This document shows positions 17,745-26,454 of a DNA stretch of 64,000 nucleotides, one piece after another. The stretch spans positions 62,001 to 126,000 of the forward strand of contig JBBDWK010000046.1 in the NCBI GenBank assembly GCA_040902885.1, given 5' to 3'. The DNA comes from JBBDWK01 sp040902885. Its GTDB lineage: Bacteria > Acidobacteriota > Terriglobia > Bryobacterales > Bryobacteraceae. How positions within the stretch are numbered: the stretch's first letter is position 1; each line of letters opens with the position of its first letter. A program made the position numbers and the translations under genes. Under the pieces are notes generated by a model, which was given only the letters and a program-made list of their open reading frames with translations, did not search any database and was not told where the DNA came from.

Positions 17745-18923
17745 CTACCGGCCAAAAATAATGGCCTCTCGGGTCAAAAGTCGCGATGTTGCGCCCACTA
17801 GCACGAGCGCGCAGGCCAGCACCGCCAAACCCGCCAGTGCGTAGAAAGCCGCACCGGGCGGCTTGCCGCCCAAGACATCTGCCGCTAGCGCATATTGGCC
17901 GATAATCGGTATCGGCGCCAACCAAGGCCGGTTTGACAAGGGGTACATAGTAGCCAGTAGTCCCGGCAACATGGGCAACAGAATCAGAATTCCAATGTAA
18001 CTCTGCGCCTCTTTGAACGACCGGGCAAATGTCGAGGCAAACATCACCACTGCACTCAAGAACAACGCGAGCGGCAACACCAGCGCCAGCAGGCTCATCA
18101 ACTCACCATCCGATACCCGAAACCGGATTCCCATATCGTGCCAGGGCACACGCCGCATCACGTTCACTGTAAGAAGCATCGAGAAGACGACCGAGCCACA
18201 GCCGAACGCCGACGCAGCGAGCCATTTGCCACCCGCCAGCGCGACGCGGGGAACGGGGCTGAGCAGCAGGGGCTCGAGCGATCCGCGCTCCCGTTCGCCG
18301 GCAGTGGCATCGATGGCAATCTGCATCCCACCCGTTAGCGCAGCCATGACCAACAAGAGCGGCAGGATGCTGAGCAGCGTTGCTAATCGTTCTTGGGCGC
18401 TCGAAACCTCGACTTCCTGCACCCGCACCGGCAGAGCGATCGATGGAGCTACGCCGCGGGCGATCAATCGTAACTGAGCCAGGTGGCTGGAATAGGCAGT
18501 TATCAGCGCCCGTACCCGGGCTACCTTCGGGCGCGCGACGTCACGAGTTGTGTCGCTGATCAGCTTCACCGGCGCAGGTACCGCCCGAGCCATATTCTTC
18601 GAGAAGTCCTTCTCGATAAGGAGAATCACATCCTCTTTCCGCTCTCGAACGGCCTGTTCCGGATCGGCTGGGGCCGCCACGATCTCGAGACCGGTCTGCT
18701 GCTTCATCCAATCGATAAAAGCGGGCGCATATTCGACGCCGACGACGGGCAGCTTCATCTCCTCCGCGTTCCTGCGGCGGCCAGCCATAGCCGTGAACAT
18801 GACTCCAAACAGGATTGGCGCCATCATGGCGCCAATCAGCAGTGACGACACCGATCGCCTGTCGCGCACGCCGTCGCGCAGTTCTTTCTTTAATGCGATC
18901 ACCAACGGCCTCAACGTGCTCAC
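17745..18923 (-). CDS. ABC-2 type transporter permease, NatB-like
   Basis: 392 residues; the GTG at 18923 overlaps the stop of the ATPase gene by 4 nt and follows a GAGGAAA site. One N-terminal transmembrane segment (about residues 25-45), a periplasmic region of about 140 residues, then five to six membrane segments from about residue 180, the layout of ABC-2/NatB permeases. The membrane-proximal ATAGERERGSLEPLLLSP is typical of the family. NatAB exporters move sodium or, more broadly, drugs or peptides; the cargo here is unknown. The operon with an upstream secreted peptidase is notable. Confidence 0.88.
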   Translation of the reverse strand: MSTLRPLVIALKKELRDGVRDRRSVSSLLIGAMMAPILFGVMFTAMAGRRRNAEEMKLPVVGVEYAPAFIDWMKQQTGLEIVAAPADPEQAVRERKEDVILLIEKDFSKNMARAVPAPVKLISDTTRDVARPKVARVRALITAYSSHLAQLRLIARGVAPSIALPVRVQEVEVSSAQERLATLLSILPLLLVMAALTGGMQIAIDATAGERERGSLEPLLLSPVPRVALAGGKWLAASAFGCGSVVFSMLLTVNVMRRVPWHDMGIRFRVSDGELMSLLALVLPLALFLSAVVMFASTFARSFKEAQSYIGILILLPMLPGLLATMYPLSNRPWLAPIPIIGQYALAADVLGGKPPGAAFYALAGLAVLACALVLVGATSRLLTREAIIFGR

Positions 18924-19654
18924 GGAGTTTCCTCTGTCTCCAGCCCAGCCAGGGCAACGAAGGCGTCTTCGAGATTGTCACGGCCGGTTATGAGCCGCAG
19001 TTCTTCGGGCGTTCCGTCGGCCACTACTCTTCCTTGCGCGATCACCACGATGCGATCGCACAGCGCCGAAACTTCCTGCATGATATGACTCGAAAACAGC
19101 ACACAGCAGCCGTCCCGCCGGAGCCCGCGGATCAGCTCTCGCATGGCGCGGGTGCTCATCACGTCCAGCCCGTTGGTTGGCTCGTCCAGAATCACGTTGC
19201 GCGGCTGATGCACAAGCGCTCGTGCGATCGCCACCTTTGTTCGCTCGCCTTGCGAGAAGCCGGAAACACGCCGATCTGCCACTTCGTTCAGGCCTAAACG
19301 GGTCACTAGCGCCTTGACACGCGTGGTCAGAGCGGGCCCGTCAAGACCGTGCAATCGGCCGAAGTATTCGATGTGTTCGATAGGTGTCAACCGGGGATAG
19401 AGCCCGCGCGAATCGGGCAACAGCCCCATGTGTTTCTGCGCGCCAATCGGATCCGCCACAACATCGGCGTTGTCCACGCGAATCGTACCCGCATCCGGGC
19501 GCATGAGGCCCGACAACAGTCGCAGCGTGGTAGTCTTGCCCGCTCCATTCGGTCCCAATAGCCCGACCACAGTTCCATCGCAGGCGCGGAAGCTCACATC
19601 CCGGACCGCTTCCACTGTGCCAAACCTCTTTTGCAATCCCTGAATTTCGATCAC
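18920..19654 (-). CDS. ABC transporter ATP-binding protein, NatA-like
   Basis: 244 residues from GTG 19654, which overlaps the TGA of the peptidase gene (GTGA). A longer reading to 19714 lacks family support. Walker A LLGPNGAGKTTTLRLL is at about residues 34-49, the signature VSGFSQGERTKVAIARAL and Walker B NVILDEPTNGLD follow in order, then FSSHIMQEVSALCD. It would drive the NatB-like permease encoded by the overlapping downstream gene. The 4-nt overlaps on both sides make this a translationally coupled three-gene operon. Confidence 0.92.
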   Translation of the reverse strand: MIEIQGLQKRFGTVEAVRDVSFRACDGTVVGLLGPNGAGKTTTLRLLSGLMRPDAGTIRVDNADVVADPIGAQKHMGLLPDSRGLYPRLTPIEHIEYFGRLHGLDGPALTTRVKALVTRLGLNEVADRRVSGFSQGERTKVAIARALVHQPRNVILDEPTNGLDVMSTRAMRELIRGLRRDGCCVLFSSHIMQEVSALCDRIVVIAQGRVVADGTPEELRLITGRDNLEDAFVALAGLETEETP

Positions 19655-21102
19655 GGCTGACCGGCTCCGGTGTAGTTGACAAAAAATGGCGGCCGGCGCT
19701 GCGACTGCAGGCACGCGGGGTCCAGGTTTCTGAGACTGGCTTGATCTAAAAACTTGCCAATGAGTTGCGGCACGCAGCCTCGCGGAGTCGTACCATGGCC
19801 AGCCCCTGGCACAACAAAATGCTTCGAGTTCTTTAGATACTGAGCCACGTGATCGCCCCAGGAGGGCGGCGTAACAGGGTCGTCCGCCCCCGAGAGAATC
19901 AATACGGCCTTGTCGGAAACCACAGGCTGATAGAAATCTTCCGGCACAGCGCCCTTTGGCCAGAACTCACATGGCTTCATCCGCGTGTCGAAAAAAGCGG
20001 TTCCGAGGAATCGGCCTTTTGCCTCGCGTGCGATGTCGCCGGCGTGGATGCGCGGCATGTCCTCGGCGCATACTACCGAAAGAAACATGCCCTCGCTCAT
20101 CGCGCCCTTCGGCATGTCGCTTGAGAAGGCCAGAGCCAGCAAACCCTGATAATTCCCTGCAGCCGCATCGGTGATGAGCTGGGGCAGTAAGGAAGTGGTT
20201 GAGGGATTGTAGAGCGCGCTGAAAACGATGGACGCCGCGAGGCGCTGCGAAATATTAATCTCGGCGGACTTGCCCGTGCGCGGGTGGGTGAAAGCAATGC
20301 GAGGCTTGGCAGCTACGTGCTCAAACAGTGTGCTCACCGATTCGCGCAGGCGGGGAAACCGTTTACCGCAGGCTGCGTCTTTGGCGCAGTCTTCGATCAT
20401 GAGGTCCAGCGCCCGCTGGCCGTCGCGCGCCGCGAAAAGCGGCAACCGCATGTCGGGCGGGGCAACCCCATCGAGAACCATGCTTCGCACGGAGTCTTCA
20501 TGCCGTTTGAGATACACCAGCGCGGCGCGAGTGCCGTACGAGCCGCCCCAGATATTAATCGCTCCATAGCCCAAGTGCCTCCGGACGTCGTCCAAATCGT
20601 CCATGGCGATCGCCGTGGTGTAAAGGCGCGCATCGGCTTCAAGTTTCGCCAGACAAGCGCGAAGCCGCTCCATGCGAGGGTCGTCGATTCTCGAAAAGTC
20701 TTCCTCATCGCGATCTTCCGGTTCACAGTTCAGGGGATTGGAGTCACCGGTACCGCGCTGGTCGATAAAGACGATGTCGCGGTCGCGCTGGAAGCGACGG
20801 AACATGGGGAGGCTATACGTCGCCAGCGTAGCCGCACCGCCGCCTGGGCCGCCTTGAAAGATAAACAGGGGATCCGGCCGAGGATCGCGCCGCATCGCCG
20901 GTGCGACGACGATCTTGAGTTTGATCTGGCGGCCGGCCTTTGCCGACCGATCCTCAAAAACCGTGTACTGACCGCAGAAGGCCTCGGCAGGCCCTTCATC
21001 AATTTTGCACGGGTGAAGCCGGTCCAGAGCGCTCTGCGGGGTACGTTGACAAGCCGCCAGGATAATGGAAACGACTAACAGACCAGCGCGCACGAGCGGC
21101 AT
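19651..21102 (-). CDS. secreted alpha/beta-hydrolase, TAP-like peptidase (prolyl-aminopeptidase type), probable lipoprotein
   Basis: 483 residues. ATG 21102 opens a lipoprotein signal (MPLVRAGLLVVSIILAACQ, lipobox LAAC). The alpha/beta-hydrolase core shows IFQGGPGGGAATLATYS, the oxyanion strand FIDQRGTGDSNPLNCEP, the nucleophile elbow IWGGSYGTRAAL, and late Asp and His in ILSGADDPVTPP and VPGAGHGTTPRG. The C-terminal part matches the TAP-like domain of tripeptidyl aminopeptidases. It probably trims peptides at the cell envelope. Its stop overlaps the NatA-like ATPase gene, so peptide handling and export may be linked; that link is inference. Confidence 0.88.
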   Translation of the reverse strand: MPLVRAGLLVVSIILAACQRTPQSALDRLHPCKIDEGPAEAFCGQYTVFEDRSAKAGRQIKLKIVVAPAMRRDPRPDPLFIFQGGPGGGAATLATYSLPMFRRFQRDRDIVFIDQRGTGDSNPLNCEPEDRDEEDFSRIDDPRMERLRACLAKLEADARLYTTAIAMDDLDDVRRHLGYGAINIWGGSYGTRAALVYLKRHEDSVRSMVLDGVAPPDMRLPLFAARDGQRALDLMIEDCAKDAACGKRFPRLRESVSTLFEHVAAKPRIAFTHPRTGKSAEINISQRLAASIVFSALYNPSTTSLLPQLITDAAAGNYQGLLALAFSSDMPKGAMSEGMFLSVVCAEDMPRIHAGDIAREAKGRFLGTAFFDTRMKPCEFWPKGAVPEDFYQPVVSDKAVLILSGADDPVTPPSWGDHVAQYLKNSKHFVVPGAGHGTTPRGCVPQLIGKFLDQASLRNLDPACLQSQRRPPFFVNYTGAGQP

Positions 21103-21143
21103 TACGTCACACGGTACCACGCACCACCCCTGCGCTGCGCGCC

Positions 21144-21193
21144 GAGACGTCCGGACTTCAACAATTTATGCGGACATCGGTCAGGCGACCATC
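21144..21193. repeat. imperfect direct repeat, left copy (flanks the toxin island)
   Basis: 50 bp nearly matching 23487-23534: shared blocks GTCCGGA.TTCAACA and GGACATCGG.CAGGCGACCATC, with a 2-nt length difference between them. The two copies bracket the DUF433/PIN-like pair and the RES-domain gene. The nature of the repeat (old gene end, insertion scar or attachment-like site) is unknown. Confidence 0.6.
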
Positions 21194-21234
21194 CTGGTGC
21201 GGTTGATCGCGATGGAGTGATCGGGCGGTCCAGC

Positions 21235-21240
21235 TATAAT
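21235..21240 (+). promoter_or_regulatory. -10 element (TATAAT) just before the DUF433 antitoxin gene
   Basis: Perfect TATAAT ending 10 nt before GTG 21251 and 1 nt before GTG 21242. Transcription would start near 21247, which favours GTG 21251 as the real start and leaves almost no leader. Confidence 0.45.
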
Positions 21241-21250
21241 CGTGTTAGAG

Positions 21251-21550
21251 GTGTCCACCCTGGCAAAGCGCAAGCAGCAGTTGGTCAAGCGAATGATCGG
21301 GCGATTCATCGTCGCCGATCCCACGATCTGCCACGGCCAGCCGACGTTCCGAGGAACCCGAATCCTGGTGGCCGACGTCTTGGAGCAGGTGGCCGCGGGC
21401 ATCGCTTGGGAGACGATCGTAGAGGAGTGGCGCGGCACCGTGTCTTCGGACGCCATCTCGGAAGCAGTTCGACTGGCGAGCCAGGCATTTCGCGATCATT
21501 CCGCCCAATACACAGCGCCTGAATACGTGCTCGAACGAGCTCAGGCTTGA
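21251..21550 (+). CDS. DUF433 antitoxin (VapB-like)
   Basis: 99 residues from GTG 21251 (GTG 21242 in the same frame would add three). The core VADPTICHGQPTFRGTRI and VADVLEQVAAGIAWETIVEE match DUF433, a winged-helix-like antitoxin family usually paired with PIN-like DUF5615 toxins. That partner follows here with a 4-nt overlap. It would bind the toxin and probably repress the shared promoter. The N-terminal stretch AKRKQQLVKRMIGRF is basic and may contact DNA. Confidence 0.85.
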   Translation: MSTLAKRKQQLVKRMIGRFIVADPTICHGQPTFRGTRILVADVLEQVAAGIAWETIVEEWRGTVSSDAISEAVRLASQAFRDHSAQYTAPEYVLERAQA

Positions 21551-21942
21551 TCATCCTCGACGAGAACATCCTCGACGGACAGCGCCTGCTGCTCGAAGCA
21601 TGGCGGCTGGCGGCGAGGCAAATCGGAGTCAACCTTGGCCGCAAGGGTCTGAAGGACGAGGAGATTGTCGTTCTGTTGCGCCAGCAGCGCAAGCCCACGT
21701 TTTTTACCCGCGACGGGGGCTTTTACCACCCGGACGTCAGGCATCGAAGCTACTGCCTGGTTGTGACGAGCGTGGGACAAAACGAAGTGGCTGCGTTTGT
21801 TCGGCGCTTTCTCCGCCACCCCGACTTCGATACTCAGGCGAAGAGGATGGGCCGCGTGGTCCGGGTCTCGCATGCCGGCCTTGCGGTCTGGCGCCTGCGT
21901 GCGCAGGCCGAAATTCACACGGTTTGGAGCCGGCCGAGGTAG
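21547..21942 (+). CDS. DUF5615 PIN-like toxin (partner of DUF433)
   Basis: 131 residues from TTG 21547, which overlaps the antitoxin stop (TTGA). The first strand carries the acidic pair (IILDENILDG), and TRDGGFYHPDVRH and LVVTSVGQNEVAAFVRRFL follow, as in DUF5615/Mut7-C-like PIN nucleases. It is predicted to cut RNA when freed from the antitoxin. The length and the acidic residues are intact, unlike the PIN toxin at 9.5 kb. After it there are 155 bp with no recognisable gene up to the convergent RES-domain gene. Confidence 0.8.
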   Translation: MIILDENILDGQRLLLEAWRLAARQIGVNLGRKGLKDEEIVVLLRQQRKPTFFTRDGGFYHPDVRHRSYCLVVTSVGQNEVAAFVRRFLRHPDFDTQAKRMGRVVRVSHAGLAVWRLRAQAEIHTVWSRPR

Positions 21943-22097
21943 CGTCTCCCGGTGCTACGGCGTCTTCCGCGATCTATCTGGATGGGGCACTTCTATGGAG
22001 AGGGCGTTTGCGTCCAGGTGGGCGGTGCCACGGTCACTCGGCGAATCCTAAACGCCGACTACAAGTGGTTTACATCCCGGATAACCTTGCGCTGACC

Positions 22098-23339
22098 CTA
22101 TTTGTGCGGTGGAATCGATGATGATCCTTTGATCAGCTGTTCGCCGCCGATCCGCTCAGTTGCCGATTCTTGGAGTTGAAGCACCGGATCTGCGCGTGAG
22201 AATCCCGTCTCGCCTCCGCAACTCGAGGAGTCAAAGAAGAATACACAGGCGCGGCGTTCGTTCTGGGAACTCCGATAGACGATCCCATCGAGCGACTCGC
22301 CGCTCCCGGTTCGAAACCGGTGTCGGAAATACTCGGTGACGATCTGCGTGGGGACATACTCGACGTGTTCCATGCCGTCACGCGCGACTGGCTTTACGAA
22401 GTCCTCCTCAAACATATGCAAGAAACGGATGCCGTGTCGTATCTCGCGGTCAACAAAGAAGCTAGGGGGCGAGGGCAGATCAGTCAAATCGAGAACCGTC
22501 AGTGGTTTCTGGCATCGGAACTGGGCGACGGAGATCACTTTTTCCTCTGCCCCCTCACGGCCCCGATGGAAGGTCTCCGCAATTGCCGTCTCGCGGTCGA
22601 ATGCCCCATAGAACATTACGATCCCTGCGGGACTCATACGGTTTGATTGGTATGCTTTCTCACGTGGTGGTGGCCCAAGTTCAGCCGGGGTGGACGGATG
22701 CTCATCAGTCGCATGTACTCGTGCCCGAAACAACACGGTCCCAGCATCGATTGTCGTAATCAGGTTTGCCTTTGGGACAATCGCGCCAAGTGCATCTAGG
22801 ATACGTGCCGGTGGGACTCCCTCGTCCGCATCATAGGTGACCCCGAAAGCTTCTGATGGCGGAAATGGATTGCGGTCCGGCGCCGGATTAGCGTGATCGT
22901 CGAAAAGATAGCGATTGTGGTGTTTAACCAAATCCACAAAGACTTGCCAACCCGCGCGGAGCGCAGCGGTCAGGTCCGCTGGTCCGAAGCGCTTTTTACA
23001 CCACGTCAAGTTTGGCAGCGCGTCAACCATGTCGTCGATTATCATCTCGTCCGCCTCGAATTCCACTTCATCGGTCAACAACTCGAGGGTTGTGTACGTA
23101 TCAGAGTAGTAGCAACCCTCCTCGTTGTCGTATGACACCATTTCAGAATCCACATCGCTGTACTCCCGAAGGATGTTGTCGTAGATGTGCTGGGCCAGTC
23201 GGTTGATTGTGAGGCAGCGTAGATCAGTTGGCGTCTCGCCGCAGTAGTCGCACGGGTGCTCTTCACCTTCCTCCAGAATGAGGGCAGACAACGCCTTATC
23301 CAAAACGCACTTGTTGCAGACGTACTTGTCGGCAGTCAC
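22098..23339 (-). CDS. HEPN/RES-N-terminal plus RES-domain protein (putative NAD-consuming toxin)
   Basis: 413 residues, start GTG 23339 after AGGTGA. The N-terminus has two Cys pairs (CNKC at residues 8-11 and CDYC near 30), a small zinc-binding motif, followed by an acidic helical region as in proteins annotated HEPN/RES N-terminal domain. The RES domain begins near residue 185 with TVLFRARVHA and contains RMSPAGIVMFYGAFDRETA and AETFHRG, the Arg, Tyr and Glu positions expected of the RES family. RES toxins (for example MbcT, ParT) degrade or use NAD. No Xre/MbcA-type antitoxin is adjacent. Base composition is lower in GC than its neighbours, which fits recent acquisition (estimated by eye). 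Confidence 0.8.
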   Translation of the reverse strand: MTADKYVCNKCVLDKALSALILEEGEEHPCDYCGETPTDLRCLTINRLAQHIYDNILREYSDVDSEMVSYDNEEGCYYSDTYTTLELLTDEVEFEADEMIIDDMVDALPNLTWCKKRFGPADLTAALRAGWQVFVDLVKHHNRYLFDDHANPAPDRNPFPPSEAFGVTYDADEGVPPARILDALGAIVPKANLITTIDAGTVLFRARVHATDEHPSTPAELGPPPREKAYQSNRMSPAGIVMFYGAFDRETAIAETFHRGREGAEEKVISVAQFRCQKPLTVLDLTDLPSPPSFFVDREIRHGIRFLHMFEEDFVKPVARDGMEHVEYVPTQIVTEYFRHRFRTGSGESLDGIVYRSSQNERRACVFFFDSSSCGGETGFSRADPVLQLQESATERIGGEQLIKGSSSIPPHK

Positions 23340-23635
23340 TGTTCACCTGATTGGCTTCGGTCATGAACCCGTGCGGACGGTGTTGAGTCTTCAGCCGATG
23401 CTCGGGCTACAACCACTCTACCGCCGCTGCGTTTAGGATCTCGTTCACTTGACCGGTAGCCGGCCTACGCGCAGAACTGAAGCCGCGAGCCGTCCGGATT
23501 TCAACAGTGAGGGGACATCGGCCAGGCGACCATCTCCAACAATCCGGCATCACGCCGCCTTGCCTGAAGCCCTTCGAGTGCCTTTCTTGGCGGATTCCTG
23601 CCAGCATCTTCGTATAGACGCTTGCTAAACTAAGC
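23340..23635. other. 296-bp gene-free stretch with a gene-remnant look
   Basis: No start-to-stop frame here has recognisable protein character. It holds the right copy of the direct repeat (23487-23534). A minus-strand frame across the repeat reads GDGRLADVPSLLKSGRL but has no good start, so a decayed gene end is possible. TAAACT at 23626-23631 could be a -10 for the following gene. Confidence 0.4.
23487..23534. repeat. imperfect direct repeat, right copy (flanks the toxin island)
   Basis: 48 bp matching 21144-21193 as described there. Together the copies enclose about 2.3 kb that contains only toxin-type genes. Confidence 0.6.
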
Positions 23636-24631
23636 GTGGAATACGTGACCCCGTACCTCGAAATCGGCGGATACTATCGCGAAGTCTTTCCCAACGTTCA
23701 CCAGGTGGAGCTTCCCCTTCCATTCTCACTGGGTATTGTTAACGTCTATCTGGTGCGCCTCGAGCGCGGCTGGCTGCTCATCGATTGCGGCATGGAAACC
23801 GAGCAGTGCTTGGCCGCGCTTTCCCGCGCGTGCGAAGGGCTGGGCGTGAATTGGACGGACATCCGCCAGATCCTGGTGACGCACGCGCACCCCGATCACT
23901 CCGGACTGGCGCCCCGCCTGCTGCAGAAGACCGGCGCGCGATTGATGATGCACGGCCACGACGTCAACCTGCTTTACTCCATGGCGAGCGGCCAGGGCGC
24001 CGACATGAATCGCAACGTCCTTGGCCGGGCGGGCACGCCGCCGGCGTTGCGGGAACAGGTCGCCGCCGTTTTCCGGGAAATTCAGCAGGGCTTTCGCGTT
24101 GTGAATCCGGACGAATTTCTGGCCGACGGCGAAAGCATTCCCACCACGCTGGGGCCGCTCGACGTTTTCTGGACGCCCGGACACTCGCCCGGCCACGTCT
24201 GCCTGTACGCGCGCGAGAAGCGTCTGCTGTTCTCCGGAGACCATCTGCTCGAACACATCACGCCGAACATCGGCTGGCAGCCGGAGCGGGATGCGCTGGG
24301 CGACTTTCTGAATTCGCTCGAACGCATGAAGGACATGGAGATCGACCTGATTTTGCCGGCCCATGGCGGGCCTTTCGCCGGGCATCGCGACCTGATCCGC
24401 AAAACCATCGGTCATCATCACGAGCGCTGCGCGGCCATTCTCGCCAGTCTGGCAGGCACGCCCTCTCGGGCGCATGATCTGGTGGCGCAGTTATGGAAGC
24501 GGCCGCTTTCGCCCTTCCACTACCGGTTCGCCATTTACGAAGTGCTGGCCCACCTCGAACACATGCAGCGACGGGGCATGGTGAGCGCCAGCCCAAACGG
24601 CGGCTCACCCGTTATGTGGAGCGCCGCCTGA
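23636..24631 (+). CDS. metallo-beta-lactamase-fold hydrolase (LACTB2/glyoxalase II-like)
   Basis: 331 residues from GTG 23636 (GTG 23645 is an alternative). The zinc motif THAHPDHSGLAPRL is near residue 85, then TPGHSPGHVCLYA, LLFSGDHLLEH and LILPAHGGPFAGHRD provide the later His/Asp ligands. A C-terminal winged-helix-like tail (AIYEVLAHLEHMQRRGMV) is like that of LACTB2-type MBL proteins. No signal peptide, so cytosolic. It might act on thioesters or RNA; the sequence does not decide. It stands between the toxin island and a convergent isomerase gene. Confidence 0.87.
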   Translation: MEYVTPYLEIGGYYREVFPNVHQVELPLPFSLGIVNVYLVRLERGWLLIDCGMETEQCLAALSRACEGLGVNWTDIRQILVTHAHPDHSGLAPRLLQKTGARLMMHGHDVNLLYSMASGQGADMNRNVLGRAGTPPALREQVAAVFREIQQGFRVVNPDEFLADGESIPTTLGPLDVFWTPGHSPGHVCLYAREKRLLFSGDHLLEHITPNIGWQPERDALGDFLNSLERMKDMEIDLILPAHGGPFAGHRDLIRKTIGHHHERCAAILASLAGTPSRAHDLVAQLWKRPLSPFHYRFAIYEVLAHLEHMQRRGMVSASPNGGSPVMWSAA

Positions 24632-24637
24632 GCCGCC

Positions 24638-25489
24638 TCAGGCCAGCGCCTGTTTGCAGTACTCGAAGCACTTGCGGACTTCCACCACCGTGTCCCCGCC
24701 TTTGTATTCGTACTCGATATTGGCGGGAATACGCGGAAAACCCTTGGTCTTCAGCGTCTGCAGCACGGCCTTGATGGGCGTATCGCCTTCGCCGAAGGGT
24801 ACGTTAGCCCCCTGGTTCTTCTTGCGGTCCTTGATGTGCAGGGTGACGATCTTCTCGCGGTTCTTCTTCAGATAGTCCACCGCGTCGAAGTTGGCGGCCG
24901 TGAAGTGGCCGATGTCGAGATTGATTACGATATGGGTAGTGCCGCGCATGGCGTCCGCGAAGTTTTCCGGCGTGGCGAACTCGTTGGGCTTCAGGTTCGA
25001 GTGATTGTGCATCCCTACCTGAACGCGCGCCTTTGCGGCGAACGGATCGATGCGCTTCGCGGTAGTCACGTTGGAGGAAGCCGTGAGGCTCTTCACGCCC
25101 AGCGCCTTGGCCATCTCGAAGCCGCGCGCGATCTCTTCGTCGGTGAAATCCTCGCGAAAGCTGTAATTGTAAGCGCTCAGGCGAATGCCGGCCGCGTCGA
25201 ACTTCTTGCGGACTTTCGCGTACTCCTCCATGGAGACGGTAGTGCGCCACTTGCGCAATTCCTCGCGCGGTCCGCCTCTCGGTTCGATGTGGCCTTGCCA
25301 CAACTCGCAGGAACCCAACCCTACCTCGGTCATGGCCTGGATGGCGGCGTCCAGCGGACGGTCGCGAAAGCTATAGGACTGCGCACCGATCTCCACACCC
25401 TGAACGATGGACCGCACGTCGGGGGGCGCCGCATTGGCGATGGCCGGCACGGCCAAGGCGAGCTTCGCAAACTCTCTTCGTGAATACAT
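24638..25489 (-). CDS. exported sugar-phosphate isomerase/epimerase-like TIM-barrel protein
   Basis: 283 residues, ATG 25489 preceded by GAGGAG. The leader MYSRREFAKLALAVPAIAN has a Tat-like twin Arg and a hydrophobic stretch, so export is likely. The xylose-isomerase-like TIM barrel shows ELWQGHIEPRGG, LSAYNYSFRED, VGMHNHSNLKP, INLDIGHFTAANF and ANIEYEYKGGDTV, giving the usual metal-binding His, Asp and Glu. Exported members of this family are frequent in Acidobacteriota and Planctomycetota. The substrate is unknown, probably a sugar or keto-sugar. It follows the phosphotriesterase-like gene by 27 nt on the same strand and also has its own promoter. Confidence 0.85.
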   Translation of the reverse strand: MYSRREFAKLALAVPAIANAAPPDVRSIVQGVEIGAQSYSFRDRPLDAAIQAMTEVGLGSCELWQGHIEPRGGPREELRKWRTTVSMEEYAKVRKKFDAAGIRLSAYNYSFREDFTDEEIARGFEMAKALGVKSLTASSNVTTAKRIDPFAAKARVQVGMHNHSNLKPNEFATPENFADAMRGTTHIVINLDIGHFTAANFDAVDYLKKNREKIVTLHIKDRKKNQGANVPFGEGDTPIKAVLQTLKTKGFPRIPANIEYEYKGGDTVVEVRKCFEYCKQALA

Positions 25490-25515
25490 GGCTTCTCCTC
25501 GTGAATCTCCGGCTC

Positions 25516-25521
25516 ATTATA
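25516..25521 (-). promoter_or_regulatory. -10 element (TATAAT) for the TIM-barrel isomerase gene
   Basis: On the minus strand TATAAT overlaps the stop codon of the upstream hydrolase gene and lies 26 nt before ATG 25489, leaving room for a short leader with the GAGGAG site. This promoter is of the conventional leadered kind. Confidence 0.5.
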
Positions 25522-26443
25522 ATGGTTCGCCGAAAGCCCGCGCAGGATTCTCGATCAACAGTTGCCTTCGCCAGCCGGAATCAAGGAGGGGCAGAAAGTC
25601 CGTGAAAAGGTAGGTGTAACCGCGGTAAGAGCCTCCCCCTGGCTCGCCCACGCGGTACCAGCCGGAATCCTGGGAGATCAGCGTGCGGCCGAGCAGGTTG
25701 CGTCCGGCCATGAAACGCACGCACTCCAGGTGCCAGGCGGCTGACTTCGGGCCGATACCGTCGAACTCCACCCAGGCTCCGGAACGCGCCACGCGCTCGT
25801 GAAACGTATGGTCCTTCTCGCTCTGCGCGTGGACCCAGACGAAGCGCGCGGGGGCAACCTTTTCGGCGGCTACAATCTCCACCTGCTCGACGGCCGCGCT
25901 TCCGTTACCGGTATGCGAAGCGATGGTGAGCCCGGTTTCGCGCGAAGTGATGGCGGCGGCTGTTGCCACCTTGCGGTCGGGAGCGGCCAGCGGGCCACGG
26001 TTCACTCCGATTTTGATGAAGCGTGGGCGGACGCCGTCGACCCCGTCGCGATGCTCTTGGATCCACCGCCGGGCCAACCGCTCAGCGGACTCGGATTTTG
26101 CGAACTCGGGCAGGTACTTGTAATCCGCGGCGGCATACAGGCCCGTGTTGGTCCAGATGTCGATGCCCGTCTCCGCGGATAAGCGCCGCATCAGCGCCGC
26201 ATCGCGCCCGAGGAAGTTGGGCGTACACTCCTGAAGCCTGCGGCAGCCAAGGCGCTTGACGTCTTCCAGATGCTTGCGGGCCACGCGGAAGACTTCTTCG
26301 CGGTGATAGCGGCCCGGCCGGATCTGCGCGGCGCCTATGAAATCCACCATGACGTGTTCGTGGACCAGGATGGCGCCTTCGAGCGCTTCCGCCGCCAGTG
26401 GCAGCGGGCCAGCGAGCAGAGCTATCAAGTCGCGGCGGCGCAC
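25517..26443 (-). CDS. phosphotriesterase-family (amidohydrolase) protein, exported
   Basis: 308 residues from GTG 26443 with a twin-Arg-like leader (MRRRDLIALLAGPLPLAAEA). The metal motif appears as LVHEHVMVDF, then PRFIKIGVNRGPL supplies the Lys position, TIASHTGNGSA the next His, and TLISQDSGWYRVGEP the late Asp, the order seen in phosphotriesterase/lactonase-like proteins. The substrate could be a lactone or phosphoester. A TATATT box ends 5 nt before the GTG. The gene is followed at 27 nt by the TIM-barrel isomerase, so sugar lactone hydrolysis followed by isomerisation is conceivable but unproven. Confidence 0.82.
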   Translation of the reverse strand: MRRRDLIALLAGPLPLAAEALEGAILVHEHVMVDFIGAAQIRPGRYHREEVFRVARKHLEDVKRLGCRRLQECTPNFLGRDAALMRRLSAETGIDIWTNTGLYAAADYKYLPEFAKSESAERLARRWIQEHRDGVDGVRPRFIKIGVNRGPLAAPDRKVATAAAITSRETGLTIASHTGNGSAAVEQVEIVAAEKVAPARFVWVHAQSEKDHTFHERVARSGAWVEFDGIGPKSAAWHLECVRFMAGRNLLGRTLISQDSGWYRVGEPGGGSYRGYTYLFTDFLPLLDSGWRRQLLIENPARAFGEPL

Positions 26444-26454
26444 GCCTCAATATA

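Noticed and set aside
21144..23534. Insertion sequence or prophage explanation for the toxin island
   Set aside because: No transposase, integrase or inverted terminal repeats could be found between or beside the direct repeats.
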